A stretch of DNA of 64,000 nucleotides from DATEDA01 sp963820965 (GCA_963820965.1 CAWGCC010000062.1:62001-126000), one strand, 5' to 3'. Shown: positions 53,372 through 62,118, numbered from the stretch's first letter. Translations and numbers: made by a program. Notes: generated by a model not told the origin, from the sequence alone.

Positions 53372-53674
53372 TCAGAAGAAGATTCTGAACCCGATGTCGA
53401 CCTGGTTCAGCGGCCACGGACGCGGCGGTGCCGGTACCGCGACCGGCGCCGGCACATACACCGGGTAGCCGACGACCCGCGGCGGCGGCGCCGGACGGTA
53501 GTACACGATCGGGGGTGCCCGGTAGTAATGCCGGGCCTGGTGATGCTTGGAGTAGTGCTTGTCGTGATGGCCGCGGTGCCGATCGCGGCCACGGTCGTCA
53601 TCGTCCGCCGCAGCCGCGAGCGGCAGGCCGATCAACAGCAAAGCAGCGGCAAGGCCAGTCAGAACTCGTTTCAT
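53372..53674 (-). CDS. Small secreted His/Tyr-rich protein
   Basis: This 100-residue protein has a signal (GLAAALLLIGLPLAAAA), an Asp/Arg/His-rich stretch (DRHRGHHDKHYSKHHQARHY) and a Pro/Tyr tail. It could bind Cu or Zn in the periplasm. No family is claimed; similar low-complexity secreted proteins occur near metal genes. It is 98 nt upstream of the CopL-like gene on the same strand. Confidence 0.55.
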   Translation of the reverse strand: MKRVLTGLAAALLLIGLPLAAAADDDDRGRDRHRGHHDKHYSKHHQARHYYRAPPIVYYRPAPPPRVVGYPVYVPAPVAVPAPPRPWPLNQVDIGFRIFF

Positions 53675-53948
53675 CGCAGTCTCCTCTCAACGAGACGGCA
53701 CCAGACTAACGGGCAGTTGTAAGCGCGGTTTTGCAGCCGGCAGCGTCGATGTAAGCCTTTGTTGCAGCGGTCACAAGGCGTCGGCTACCCGACACACCGT
53801 CGCCGCGTGACCTTGCCAGGATGCTAAGGTTCGACGTGGACGTGCCAACCTTTTCGACGATCTGGCGGGGAAATGTCGCGGACGCGCGATCGCCCGCGCC
53901 GGCAACGCGCTGGACGGCCATCAGCGAACGGGGCGGAGCACGGCCGAC

Positions 53949-54926
53949 ATGGAAACGGTAATCGCGAGCCTCCAGCAGTACGGCGTGCTCCTGGTGTTCG
54001 CCAACGTGCTCCTGCAACAGCTCGGCGCGCCGGTGCCCGCATTCCCGACCCTGGTCCTCGCCGGTGCACTTAGCGTCACGGGGGTCCTGTCGGCGCCGGC
54101 AACCCTCGCCGCCGCGATCCTCGCGTCGCTCGCCGCGGACACCGCGTGGTACGCCGCCGGCGTCCGCTACGGACGCCCGGTCTTGTCGACGCTCTGCAGA
54201 ATCTCCCTCTCGCCGGACTCGTGCGTCCGGCAGAGCGAGGACCGGCTGGTGCGCTGGGGTCCGTGGGCGCTGGTGATCGGGAAGTTCGTGCCAGGACTCT
54301 CCACGGTGGCGCCGCCGGTAGCCGGCCTGGTCGGGCTGCGCCCGAGGACCTTCGCACTTGCATCGACCGCCGCCGCCGCGCTGTACTTCGGGCTCTGGCT
54401 GGCACTGGGCGTGGTCTTCCACGATCAGGTGAACGAGATCCTTGCCGCGGCCGAGCGACACGCGGCGCTGGCAGGGCTCGCGCTCGCCGCGCTGCTCGCC
54501 GTGTACATCGGGTACCGCTGGATGCGGCGGTGGCGGTTCCTTCGGCGCTTGCGCATCGCCCGCGTGTCGGTCGAGTATCTCCGGCAGCGGATCGAGGCCG
54601 GCGCAGCGCCGGCGATTCTCGACGTGCGGTCGGCGGTCGCGCGCGCCAGGGAGCCCGGGATACCCGGCGCCGTCGCGGCGGACCTCGATCAGCTCGCGAC
54701 GGCCCGGCTGCGGTTCCCGCGCGACCAGGAGATCGTGGTCTATTGCAGCTGCCCGAACGAGGCGAGCGCCGCGCTCATCGCCCAGCAGCTCGCCAATGCG
54801 GGCTTCACCAACGTCCGGCCGCTGGGGGGCGGTCTGGACGCGTGGATCGCCGCCGGACTGCCGCTCGCGACGCCCGGCGGCACGGCCCAAGCCGTCGCAG
54901 CGCCGTCGAGCTGCGCCGCCGGCTGA
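53949..54926 (+). CDS. DedA-family membrane protein fused to rhodanese domain
   Basis: This 325-residue protein has the DedA/SNARE-associated core (QQLGAPVPAFPTLVLAGALS; VIGKFVPGLSTVAPPVAGL), several helices to about residue 190, and a C-terminal rhodanese domain (ILDVRSAVARAREPGIPGAV; active loop YCSCPNEAS). It is a second membrane/rhodanese fusion in the window, unrelated in frame to the one at 27479. Role unknown; perhaps coupling of sulfur handling to membrane homeostasis. Upstream 53675-53948 holds no gene. Confidence 0.88.
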   Translation: METVIASLQQYGVLLVFANVLLQQLGAPVPAFPTLVLAGALSVTGVLSAPATLAAAILASLAADTAWYAAGVRYGRPVLSTLCRISLSPDSCVRQSEDRLVRWGPWALVIGKFVPGLSTVAPPVAGLVGLRPRTFALASTAAAALYFGLWLALGVVFHDQVNEILAAAERHAALAGLALAALLAVYIGYRWMRRWRFLRRLRIARVSVEYLRQRIEAGAAPAILDVRSAVARAREPGIPGAVAADLDQLATARLRFPRDQEIVVYCSCPNEASAALIAQQLANAGFTNVRPLGGGLDAWIAAGLPLATPGGTAQAVAAPSSCAAG

Positions 54927-54980
54927 TTGCGCGGGTCCAGCAGGCGCTCGGGGACGCCGGGCCCACCCCCCGGGCCAAGC

Positions 54981-54996
54981 ATTACGGTCTCGTAAT
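54981..54996 (+). promoter_or_regulatory. Regulator box ATTACGGTCTCGTAAT before the response regulator
   Basis: The palindrome ATTACG-N4-CGTAAT ends 46 nt before the response-regulator ATG. Flanking C and G extend it to a 7-bp arm each side. A close copy is at 57120-57135 before czcE, so both are probable binding sites of the adjacent CopR-like protein. Confidence 0.7.
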
Positions 54997-55042
54997 GGCG
55001 CCCATGCGGGTGCACGGTTAGGATGAGCGAGCGGTCCGCCCC

Positions 55043-55714
55043 ATGCATATTCTGATCGTCGAGGACGAACGCAAGACCCGCGAGTACCTGCAGAAGGGGC
55101 TCGGGGAGAGCGGCTACGTCGTGGACACCGCCGCCGACGGCGTCGACGGCCTGCATCTCGCGCTCACCGGCGACTACGACCTCGTCATCCTCGACATCAT
55201 GCTGCCGGGCGCCGACGGCCGGCAGGTCCTGCGGACGCTCCGCCGCGAGAAGCCGACACCGGTCGTCTTCCTCACCGCGCGCGACGAGTTGGAGGACCGC
55301 GTCGGCGGCCTCGACCTCGGCGCCGACGACTATCTCGTGAAACCGTTCGCCTTCGCCGAGCTGCTCGCGCGGGTGCGCACGGTGCTTCGCCGCGGCACGC
55401 CGCGCGAGCCGGAGCTGCTGCGTGTCGGCGATCTGGAGGTGGACGTGGTCCGGCGCCGTGCGCGACGGGGCGAGAACCGGATCGATTTGACGAACCAGGA
55501 GTTCACCCTGCTCGCGCTCTTTGTGCGCCGCGCGGGGGAGGTCTTGTCGCGCAGCTTCATCACCTCGCAGGTGTGGGACATCAACTTCGACACCGACACG
55601 AACGTCGTGGAGGTGGCGATCCGGCGGCTCCGGGCGAAGCTGGACGACCCGTACCCGCGCAAACTCGTCCACACCGTCCGCGGCATGGGGTACGTGCTTG
55701 AAGACCGCGGGTGA
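55043..55714 (+). CDS. Heavy-metal response regulator (CopR/CusR-like, OmpR family)
   Basis: This 223-residue regulator has a receiver domain (HILIVEDERKTREYLQKGL; phosphoacceptor Asp in LVILDIMLPGADG; Lys in DDYLVKPFAF) and a winged helix with recognition helix (FDTDTNVVEVAIRRLRAKLD). The PYPRKLVHTVRGMGYVLE ending is typical of the CusR/CopR clade. Its end overlaps the kinase start. It would bind the two ATTAC...GTAAT boxes, activating itself and czcE. Confidence 0.92.
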   Translation: MHILIVEDERKTREYLQKGLGESGYVVDTAADGVDGLHLALTGDYDLVILDIMLPGADGRQVLRTLRREKPTPVVFLTARDELEDRVGGLDLGADDYLVKPFAFAELLARVRTVLRRGTPREPELLRVGDLEVDVVRRRARRGENRIDLTNQEFTLLALFVRRAGEVLSRSFITSQVWDINFDTDTNVVEVAIRRLRAKLDDPYPRKLVHTVRGMGYVLEDRG

Positions 55715-57134
55715 GCGCCTGGGGCGCACTTCGATCGGGGCGCGGCTCGCGCTCGGCTTCATCGCTGTCGCGGTGACCCTGCTCGCCGGGATCGGCCTCT
55801 ACCTGGACCATGCGCTCGGAGAGCAGCTCGCGGCCGACGACGCCCGCGAGCTCGCGAGCAAGCTCCCGCTGCTCCGCAAGAACCTCGAGCGCACCCGCTC
55901 GCTCGAGGAGCTGCGCGCCAAGCCGCACCGCTTCATGGACGCGGTCGTCGGGAACGAGAATCTCTCGCTTTCGCTCCGCGAGGTGGACGGCAGGGTGATC
56001 GCATCGGCCGGCACCGGTGCGGATGCCGTGCTCAAGCTCGCCGGCGCGCCGGAGGCCATGCCCGGGGACCGCGCGGAGCGAACGCTCGTCGCGGCAAGCG
56101 AGGGCCGGTTGCTGCGCGTGCTGACGCGGTGGAGCCGTCTCGGCGACGCGGCCGAGACGCCGGTGAACATCGTGCTCGCGCTCGACGTCACGCATCGCGC
56201 GGACATCGTCCGGAAATACCGTGAGCGGATCGTTTTCGCGGTGGCGGTCGCGGCGCTCGCGGCGGGCCTGCTCGGCGCTTTCGTCGCGCGAACCGGGCTC
56301 GCGCCGCTCCGCTCGCTTGCGCGCCGCGCCGGGGCGATCTCCGCGAGCCGACTCGACGAACGGCTGCCGGCCGAAGGCGTGCCGGCCGAACTCCGCGAGC
56401 TCGCGGGCGCATTCAACCGCACGCTGCAGCGCCTGGAGGACTCGTTCCGCCGGCTGTCGCAGTTCTCCGCCGACCTCGCGCACGATCTCCGCACCCCGAT
56501 CGGGAACCTGCTCGGCGAGGCCCAGGTCGCGCTCAACCGGCCGCGTACCGCCGCGGACTACGAGGCCGTCATCGCCTCGAGCGTGGAAGAGCTCGAGCGC
56601 ATCAACCGCATGATCGAAGGCATGCTCTTCCTTGCGCGCAGCGACGACGTGCAGGCGTCGCTCGACCTGCGGCCGGTCAATGCCGGCGCCGAAGTGGACC
56701 GCCTGATCGACTACTACGAGGGCCTCGCCGCCGAGGCCGGCGTCGGTATCCGTCGCGTCGGCGACCTCACGCTGCGCGCCGATGCGTCGCTGTTCCGACG
56801 CGCGATCGCGAATCTCGTCTCCAACGCGATCACGCACAGTCCGCCCGGCAGCGAGATCACGGTCGCCCTCGGCCCGGCGTCCGACGGCGGCTGCGAGGTG
56901 GCCGTCTCCAACCCCGGGCCGGGCATCCCGCCACAGTTGCTGCCGCGGGTGTTCGACCGGTTCTTCCGCGCCGATGCGTCGCGGCCCGGCTCCGAGAAAG
57001 GCTCCGGCCTGGGGCTCGCGATCGTGAAGTCGATCGTGGAGCTGCACGGCGGCGGGATCGAGGCGCAGAGCGAGCCCGGCGCGCTGACCACCTTCCGCAT
57101 GCTCTTCCCGCGCCGCCCGATTACCGAAACGTAA
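55698..57134 (+). CDS. Heavy-metal sensor histidine kinase (CopS/CusS-like)
   Basis: This 478-residue kinase starts with TTG at 55698, overlapping the regulator gene. It has two membrane helices (IGARLALGFIAVAVTLLAG and VAVAALAAGLLGAFVA) around a periplasmic sensor of ~150 residues. HAMP, the phosphoacceptor His in FSADLAHDLRTPIGN, the N box NLVSNAITHS and the G box GSGLGLAIVK follow. It senses periplasmic metal. Its stop codon lies inside the czcE-facing operator. Confidence 0.92.
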   Translation: MKTAGERLGRTSIGARLALGFIAVAVTLLAGIGLYLDHALGEQLAADDARELASKLPLLRKNLERTRSLEELRAKPHRFMDAVVGNENLSLSLREVDGRVIASAGTGADAVLKLAGAPEAMPGDRAERTLVAASEGRLLRVLTRWSRLGDAAETPVNIVLALDVTHRADIVRKYRERIVFAVAVAALAAGLLGAFVARTGLAPLRSLARRAGAISASRLDERLPAEGVPAELRELAGAFNRTLQRLEDSFRRLSQFSADLAHDLRTPIGNLLGEAQVALNRPRTAADYEAVIASSVEELERINRMIEGMLFLARSDDVQASLDLRPVNAGAEVDRLIDYYEGLAAEAGVGIRRVGDLTLRADASLFRRAIANLVSNAITHSPPGSEITVALGPASDGGCEVAVSNPGPGIPPQLLPRVFDRFFRADASRPGSEKGSGLGLAIVKSIVELHGGGIEAQSEPGALTTFRMLFPRRPITET

Positions 57135-57135
57135 T
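57120..57135 (+). promoter_or_regulatory. Regulator box ATTACCGAAACGTAAT before czcE
   Basis: Same pattern as 54981-54996 (ATTAC-S-G-N3-CGTAAT, 16 nt). It overlaps the last codons of the kinase gene, 103 nt before the czcE ATG. Placement suggests a separate, regulated czcE promoter in the 3' end of the kinase gene. Confidence 0.68.
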
Positions 57136-57238
57136 CGTGGCGTCACGGCCGCGTCCGCGGCGGCCGCTCAAGATCACCCGCGCTGCCGGTACGCCGGCAG
57201 GACAGGTCACCCTTCCCCCTTTTCGCAAGGAGCTCCTC

Positions 57239-57598
57239 ATGAGACACGCCTTCCGCCCGCTCGCCGTCGCCGCCGTGCTCGCCACGTCCGCGGTCTACTT
57301 CGCCGAGGTGCCCGCCGCGTCCGATCCGAAGGAGTGGCTCGGCACGCCGGTGACCGACGGCCGCGTCGATCGCGTCGTCGAGATCAGCCCGTCCACGCGC
57401 GTCGTGAACGTGGACGAGAATCAGATCGTCCGTTTCGTGGTGCACGAAGGCCCGGGACGCGACGAAGCCTTCATGTGGCAGTTCAACGGCGCGCGCACGG
57501 TGATCCCGCTCAACACGATCGCGCCGGCCGGCGTGGTCACCCATCCGGTGAACGTCTACGTCGGCCCGGACCCGATGGAGGGCTCGCAAGCCGACTAG
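57239..57598 (+). CDS. czcE: CzcE-family periplasmic metal-binding protein
   Basis: This 119-residue protein has a signal (LAVAAVLATSAVYFAEVPAA) and the CzcE beta fold (STRVVNVDENQIVRFVVHEG; FMWQFNGARTVIPLN). CzcE of Cupriavidus binds Cu(II) and modulates the metal response. The ribosome site AAGGAG precedes the ATG. It sits right after the two-component genes. The opposite-strand pseudogene overlaps its stop by 4 nt. Confidence 0.85.
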   Translation: MRHAFRPLAVAAVLATSAVYFAEVPAASDPKEWLGTPVTDGRVDRVVEISPSTRVVNVDENQIVRFVVHEGPGRDEAFMWQFNGARTVIPLNTIAPAGVVTHPVNVYVGPDPMEGSQAD

Positions 57599-58245
57599 CG
57601 TCGCCGCATCAGATGGTACGCTGCCGGAATCACGAACATCGACAGCAGCGGCGCCGTGATCATGCCCCCGATCATCGGCGCCGCCATCCGCTGCATCACC
57701 TCCGCGCCCGTGCCCTCAGACCACATGATCGGTGCAAGGCCGGCGAGGATCACCGCGACCGTCATCGCCTTTGGCCGCAGCCGCTGCACCGCCCCCTCAT
57801 CGATCGCTGAAAGGAGCGTGTCGACGGCATCCGGCGCGCCGGCCGCGATGCAGCGCTCGAGCGCCTGCTTTAGGTAGATCAGCCTCACCACGCCGAACTC
57901 GGCGGCGACGCCGGCGAGCGCGATGAAGCCGACAGCGCTCGCGACCGACAGGTTGTAGTCGAGCACCCATACGTACCAGAACCCGCCGACGACCGCGAAC
58001 GGCAGCATGTTGCCGGTCCGGCGGACACGGATGCACATCTCGGGCGCGTCCTGCGTGAACACCACGCTGCCGGCGTACACGCGACGCACGTAGTTCGACG
58101 GCTGCTCGGCCGCGTCGTCGCGGATGTCCCAGCGGATGTCGAGCTGGCCGATGTGGTACGGCATGTGCCGCGCTTGAGGCCTGGAGCTCCACCCCGCCCC
58201 GGAACACGTTTGGCCACGCGACGCAACCGGGATGTCGACCCGCAC
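57595..58245 (-). pseudogene. Chimeric remnant: CusA C-terminus joined to amidohydrolase fragments
   Basis: Residues ~85-216 are CusA C-terminal helices (FAVVGGFWYVWVLDYNLSVA; LRPKAMTVAVILAGLAPIMW), near-identical to the end of cusA at 35315. The N-terminal ~80 residues (LDIRWDIRDDA; EQPSNYVRRVYAGSVVFTQD) come from an amidohydrolase like that at 59106, with an internal deletion between RVDIPVAS and this segment. The junction is near 58005. It is an open frame, but neither half can work alone. Confidence 0.85.
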
Positions 58246-58375
58246 CTGCTCGACGGCGAGGGGTTGGAGCGTTCACGGCGCACGCGGCGCCTCGATCGGC
58301 CCCCGGCGGACGGCTCACGCACTGAGCCACTACGCCCCCGAGAATGGGCCTTGGAGCGACCTTGCCCTCCTGTAA

Positions 58376-58383
58376 CGTATACG
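58376..58383. promoter_or_regulatory. CGTATACG palindrome before the RelE toxin gene
   Basis: CGTATACG inside TGTAACGTATACGATACA, ending 9 nt before the toxin ATG. Toxin-antitoxin complexes repress via short palindromes in this position. Nothing else is recognised in 58252-58392. Confidence 0.4.
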
Positions 58384-58392
58384 ATACAATCT

Positions 58393-58740
58393 ATGGCGTT
58401 CGAGATCAGGCGCTACAAGACTGCCGCAGGCGATGAACCATTCACGCAGTGGCTTTCAGGTCTTCCCGACCGGCAGGCCCGGGCGCGCATCCTGGTGCGG
58501 CTGGAACGGCTGGCGGTCGGGAACTTCGGCGACGCCAAGTTTCTTCGCGACGGAGTCCGCGAATTGCGGATCGATTGGGGGCCGGGCTACCGGGTCTACT
58601 TCGGCCGCGACGGGCGGACGATAATCGTGCTGCTTTGTGGCGGCGACAAGCGTAGGCAGGACAACGACATCGAGAAAGCGGTGGAGCTATGGCAAGAGTA
58701 CGGAAACCGGAGAAAGCGCGGTCCACGGGCGAGAACCTGA
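58393..58740 (+). CDS. Type II toxin, RelE/ParE family (HigB-like)
   Basis: This 115-residue protein has text FTQWLSGLPDRQARARIL and ELRIDWGPGYRVYFGRDGR with the YRVYF strand and a C-terminal LLCGGDKRRQDNDIEKA, the 'addiction module killer protein' group related to RelE. It would cleave mRNA at the ribosome. The toxin gene precedes the antitoxin and overlaps it by 52 nt, the reverse of the common order and typical of the HigBA type. Confidence 0.88.
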   Translation: MAFEIRRYKTAAGDEPFTQWLSGLPDRQARARILVRLERLAVGNFGDAKFLRDGVRELRIDWGPGYRVYFGRDGRTIIVLLCGGDKRRQDNDIEKAVELWQEYGNRRKRGPRART

Positions 58741-59033
58741 CCGTGTCGCACCGCGAGCGGCTCATCGGTGAGCTGCGAGCGGACCCGAAGCTCGCAGCGG
58801 ATTACCTGAACGCGGCGGCGGAGGATGAGGACCCTCGTGTCTATCTTGCCGCCCTTAGAACCGTGGCCGAGGCAGAAGGGATGGCCAAGGTTGCCAAGGC
58901 CGCCGGCGTGCCACGCGAAAGCCTATACCGCGCTCTGTCTTCGGGCGGGAATCCGCGCTTCTCGACGTTCCACGCCATTCTGAAGGCGGCCGGCCTCAAG
59001 CTGGCCGTGGAACGGACCGGTTCGCGCCGGTGA
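58689..59033 (+). CDS. Helix-turn-helix antitoxin (HigA-like)
   Basis: This 114-residue DNA-binding antitoxin has a basic N-terminus (ARVRKPEKARSTGEN) and a Cro/HTH helix (EGMAKVAKAAGVPRESLYRA) with the sequence LSSGGNPRFSTFHAILKAAG, typical of the addiction module antidote family. It binds the toxin and probably the CGTATACG operator. Overlap with the toxin ensures co-translation. Confidence 0.88.
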   Translation: MARVRKPEKARSTGENLTVSHRERLIGELRADPKLAADYLNAAAEDEDPRVYLAALRTVAEAEGMAKVAKAAGVPRESLYRALSSGGNPRFSTFHAILKAAGLKLAVERTGSRR

Positions 59034-59105
59034 GCGACAGCCCGTCGACCTAAAGCAGCAGGACCCTGGCTCCTCCAACTCCTCTGACACTAGCGCCCGG
59101 CGCGT

Positions 59106-60092
59106 TCAGAACCCGAATATCCGCCGAGCGTTCAGCCCCCGGACCTTGTCCCGCACGTCGCCAGCGAGCCGGTCGACCCGGGCGAGGCAGCCGGTCATGT
59201 CGCCGATGGTGTGCGGATAATCCGAGCCGTAGAGCACGTTGTCGGTGCCGCACACGCGGACGCACATCTCGAGCGCGTCCTGGGTGAACACCACGGCGTC
59301 CGCGTAGACGCGCCGCATGTAGTTCGACGGACGCTCCGCGGTCTTCGCCCGCGTCGCCGGGATGTTGTCCCAGCAGATGTCGAGCCGGCCGATGAGGTAC
59401 GGCAGCGCGCCTGCGCCGTGAGCGGCGACCAGCTTGAGGTTCGGGAAGCGGTCCAGGAAGCCGTCGAGGATGCAGCGCGCGATCGCGAGCGACGTATCGA
59501 AGGTGAAGCCGATCGGCGCGGTGAGCTGGAACTCGTGCATCGCCATCTCGCCCGTTCCCGGCGGCGCGGTGGGATGCACCAGCACCGGCAGCGCTTTCGC
59601 GTCGATCGCGCGCCACACCGGCTCGAACGCGGGATCGGTGAGCGACTTGCCGCCGATGTTGGCCAGCACCATGACGCCGGATGCGCCCTGTGCCAGCGCG
59701 CGCCTCAGCTCTTCGACCGCCAGATCGGCATGCTGCCATGGCAGCGACGCGAACCAGCGGATGCGGTCCGGATAGGCGGTCTGCGCCTTCGCGAATTCGT
59801 CGTTCATGTGGCGCGCCGCCGTCAGGCTCACGTCGGCTGAACCCCAGAAGACGTTCGGGCAGGTGAGCGAGACCACCGCGATGTCGACCCGCGCCTTGCT
59901 CATGTTCGCGACGCGCAGCTCCCAGTCGAACATCGGCGCGATCGGGGTCATGAAAGGCGCCCCGTCGAGATGGATCGCGCGCAAGCCGCCGCGCACCTCG
60001 GCGAGCGTGTAACGCGGGCCGCCCTGTTGCTCGAGCAGCCGCACCCACTCGTGAGTGAGCATGTGGGTGTGGACGTCGATAACGGGAGCCAT
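59106..60092 (-). CDS. Amidohydrolase family protein (ACMSD-like)
   Basis: This 328-residue enzyme has the metal motif IDVHTHM at the start, LPVLVHPTAPPG and LVAAHGAGALPY. The conserved Asp lies in VLYGSDYPHTIG. This ACMSD/gamma-resorcylate-type subgroup decarboxylates or hydrolyses aromatic acids. The ATG at 60092 follows GAGGAGAACC. It is the last of a three-gene operon with a TctC-type binding protein, so the substrate may be a carboxylate taken up by that system. Confidence 0.85.
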   Translation of the reverse strand: MAPVIDVHTHMLTHEWVRLLEQQGGPRYTLAEVRGGLRAIHLDGAPFMTPIAPMFDWELRVANMSKARVDIAVVSLTCPNVFWGSADVSLTAARHMNDEFAKAQTAYPDRIRWFASLPWQHADLAVEELRRALAQGASGVMVLANIGGKSLTDPAFEPVWRAIDAKALPVLVHPTAPPGTGEMAMHEFQLTAPIGFTFDTSLAIARCILDGFLDRFPNLKLVAAHGAGALPYLIGRLDICWDNIPATRAKTAERPSNYMRRVYADAVVFTQDALEMCVRVCGTDNVLYGSDYPHTIGDMTGCLARVDRLAGDVRDKVRGLNARRIFGF

Positions 60093-60100
60093 GGTTCTCC

Positions 60101-61057
60101 TCAGAGGTATTTCTCCGCGTCGGCGAGGCCGTCGCGCGGCGGCGCGATCTCGGCGCGGAAGATCTCCACCGGGACGAGCACCCGCGACAGGTCTTCGGCC
60201 GTGGTCGCTTCGACGAACGTGATCTCCGCGCACGCGACTTCGCTGGCCGCCGCGACGAAGTTCATCTGGTCGAGGCGCAAGGTGTGCACCGCGAGCGCGA
60301 CCTGCTTCTCCGGTGCGGCGAGGGTCTCGGCGACGAGGCCTATCCGATCGCTTAGGCCACCGGCCAGCTCGGCGAGGCGCGCCTCAACCTTCTTCAGGCT
60401 CGCCGCGAGCGCTTCGCCGTCGGCCCGGGGCTCGAGACCGTGGCCGCCGCGACCGGCGAGCCGGAGACGCGCTTTCAGCACGTCGCGCTCCTGCTCGAGG
60501 GTCTTGCGGTCGCCGTCGAACGCCGCGAGTTGCGCCGCCGCGCGCTCGGCGACGAAGTCGAGCGTGCGCCGCTCCAGATCCATGCGGAGCGCTTCGGCGG
60601 AGGCGCACGGCGACGAGACGCGGTGCTCGGTGAAGCTCACGCTCGTGCGCGCGACGTCGCTGTGCACGACTTCGCCCTGGAGCGCTTGGGTGAGCACGCG
60701 CTGGGTCCTGCGCGTCATGCCGAGGATCGCGAACGCCTCGTCGCGTGCCGCGCCGTCGAAGAACGCCCGTACCCCCACACCGCGGGCCAGGATCTCGCCG
60801 ATGTCCCGCGGGGCGGCGAAGAACGCCCGGAGCCGCGGCTCGGCCGACCAGGTCCCGGACCGCAGCGCGATCGGCGCAGGGAGCCCGGCCACCAGCGCGC
60901 GCGCGAACTCGAGCGCCCGCTTCGCCGGGCGCGCGAGCGTCTTGCGGTAGCCTCCAACGAGCTTGAGTCGAGGTTCGATTCGCTCGACCAGGTAGTCGAG
61001 CGTCCCGGCGACCTCCGGGTCGGCGGCGTCGCGGCTCCCGAACAACCCGAACAGCAC
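60101..61057 (-). CDS. Hypothetical protein between TctC and the amidohydrolase
   Basis: This 318-residue protein has no recognised family. It begins GTG (MLFGLFGSRDAADPEVAG), 2 nt after the TctC stop, and is largely helical. A repeated Ala/Leu/Arg-rich stretch around residues 170-250 (LERRTLDFVAERAAAQLAAF) looks coiled. There is a single Cys. Position between a binding protein and an amidohydrolase suggests a role in the same pathway. Confidence 0.6.
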   Translation of the reverse strand: MLFGLFGSRDAADPEVAGTLDYLVERIEPRLKLVGGYRKTLARPAKRALEFARALVAGLPAPIALRSGTWSAEPRLRAFFAAPRDIGEILARGVGVRAFFDGAARDEAFAILGMTRRTQRVLTQALQGEVVHSDVARTSVSFTEHRVSSPCASAEALRMDLERRTLDFVAERAAAQLAAFDGDRKTLEQERDVLKARLRLAGRGGHGLEPRADGEALAASLKKVEARLAELAGGLSDRIGLVAETLAAPEKQVALAVHTLRLDQMNFVAAASEVACAEITFVEATTAEDLSRVLVPVEIFRAEIAPPRDGLADAEKYL

Positions 61058-61059
61058 GG

Positions 61060-62025
61060 CTAGTTCGCTTTCGCACCCGAGGTCTTCACCACCCGCTCCC
61101 ATTTCGGGATCTCGACGGCGATGAACGCGCCGAACGCTTCGGCCGTGCCGGTGGCCGGCTCCGCGCCGGTCGCGAGCACGCGCTCCCGTACCTCGGGCAG
61201 CGCCATGACCCGCACCGTCTCGGCATTCAGCTTCGCGACCACGTCGCGCGGCGTGCCGGCCGGCGCGACGAGCCCGAACCAGCCGACGGCGTCGTAGCCC
61301 GGCACGCCTGCCTCGGCGATCGTCGGGATGTCGGGCGCCGTGATCGTGCGCTTGGCGCCCGCCACGGCGAGGCCCTTCACCTTCCCGGCGCGGATTTGCG
61401 GCAGCGCCGAGACGAGGTCGACGAAGCCGACCGGGACCTGCCCCGAGACGAGGTCGGTCACGGCGGGCCCGCTGCCCTTGTACGGGACGTGGGTCATGTC
61501 GACGCCCGTCATGATCTTGAAGAGCTCACCCGAGAGATGCATCGCGGTCCCGTTGCCGGCGGAGGCGAAGGCGAGGGCGCCGGGCTTCGCTTTCGCGGCG
61601 GCGATCAGCTCGGGTACCGACGTGACCGGCGTGGAATTCGCCACCGCGACGACGATCGGGATGTCTGCGAGCTTCGACACCGGCGCGAGATCCTTCACCG
61701 GGTCGTACGGAAGCCGGCCCAAGAGATGCTGGTTGATGGCGAGCGCGCCGGCCGCGGCGAGGCCGATGGTGTAGCCGTCGGGCGCGCTCTTCGCGACGAG
61801 GTCGACGCCGATGTTGCCGCCCGCGCCGGGGCGATTCTCGGCGACGAACGGCTCACCGAGGCTCTTCGACAGCTCCTGCCCGAGCAGCCGCGCGATCGTA
61901 TCGGCGCTGCCGCCGGGCGGAAACGGGACGATCAGCCGGACCGGCTTCGACGGATACGGCGCTTGCGCCGCGGCGCCGCTCGCGAGGGCGAAAGCGGCGA
62001 CCAGTGCGGCCAGGACATGCTTCAT
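61060..62025 (-). CDS. Bug/TctC-family tripartite tricarboxylate transporter substrate-binding protein
   Basis: This 321-residue periplasmic protein has a signal ending GAAAQA and the Bug-family opening YPSKPVRLIVPFPPGGSADT, with NRPGAGGNIG. It captures an organic acid and presents it to a TctAB permease, which is not encoded nearby. Such orphan binding proteins are abundant in Burkholderiales. The ATG at 62025 has a GAGAGG. It leads the operon. Confidence 0.92.
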   Translation of the reverse strand: MKHVLAALVAAFALASGAAAQAPYPSKPVRLIVPFPPGGSADTIARLLGQELSKSLGEPFVAENRPGAGGNIGVDLVAKSAPDGYTIGLAAAGALAINQHLLGRLPYDPVKDLAPVSKLADIPIVVAVANSTPVTSVPELIAAAKAKPGALAFASAGNGTAMHLSGELFKIMTGVDMTHVPYKGSGPAVTDLVSGQVPVGFVDLVSALPQIRAGKVKGLAVAGAKRTITAPDIPTIAEAGVPGYDAVGWFGLVAPAGTPRDVVAKLNAETVRVMALPEVRERVLATGAEPATGTAEAFGAFIAVEIPKWERVVKTSGAKAN

Positions 62026-62118
62026 GGGAACCTCTCGCGTTCGCGCGGGCGAGCACGCGGCGACGTGCGCCGATTCGATGCGGTATCTTACCGGTCTCCC
62101 GCCCGCACCGGCGTCCGC

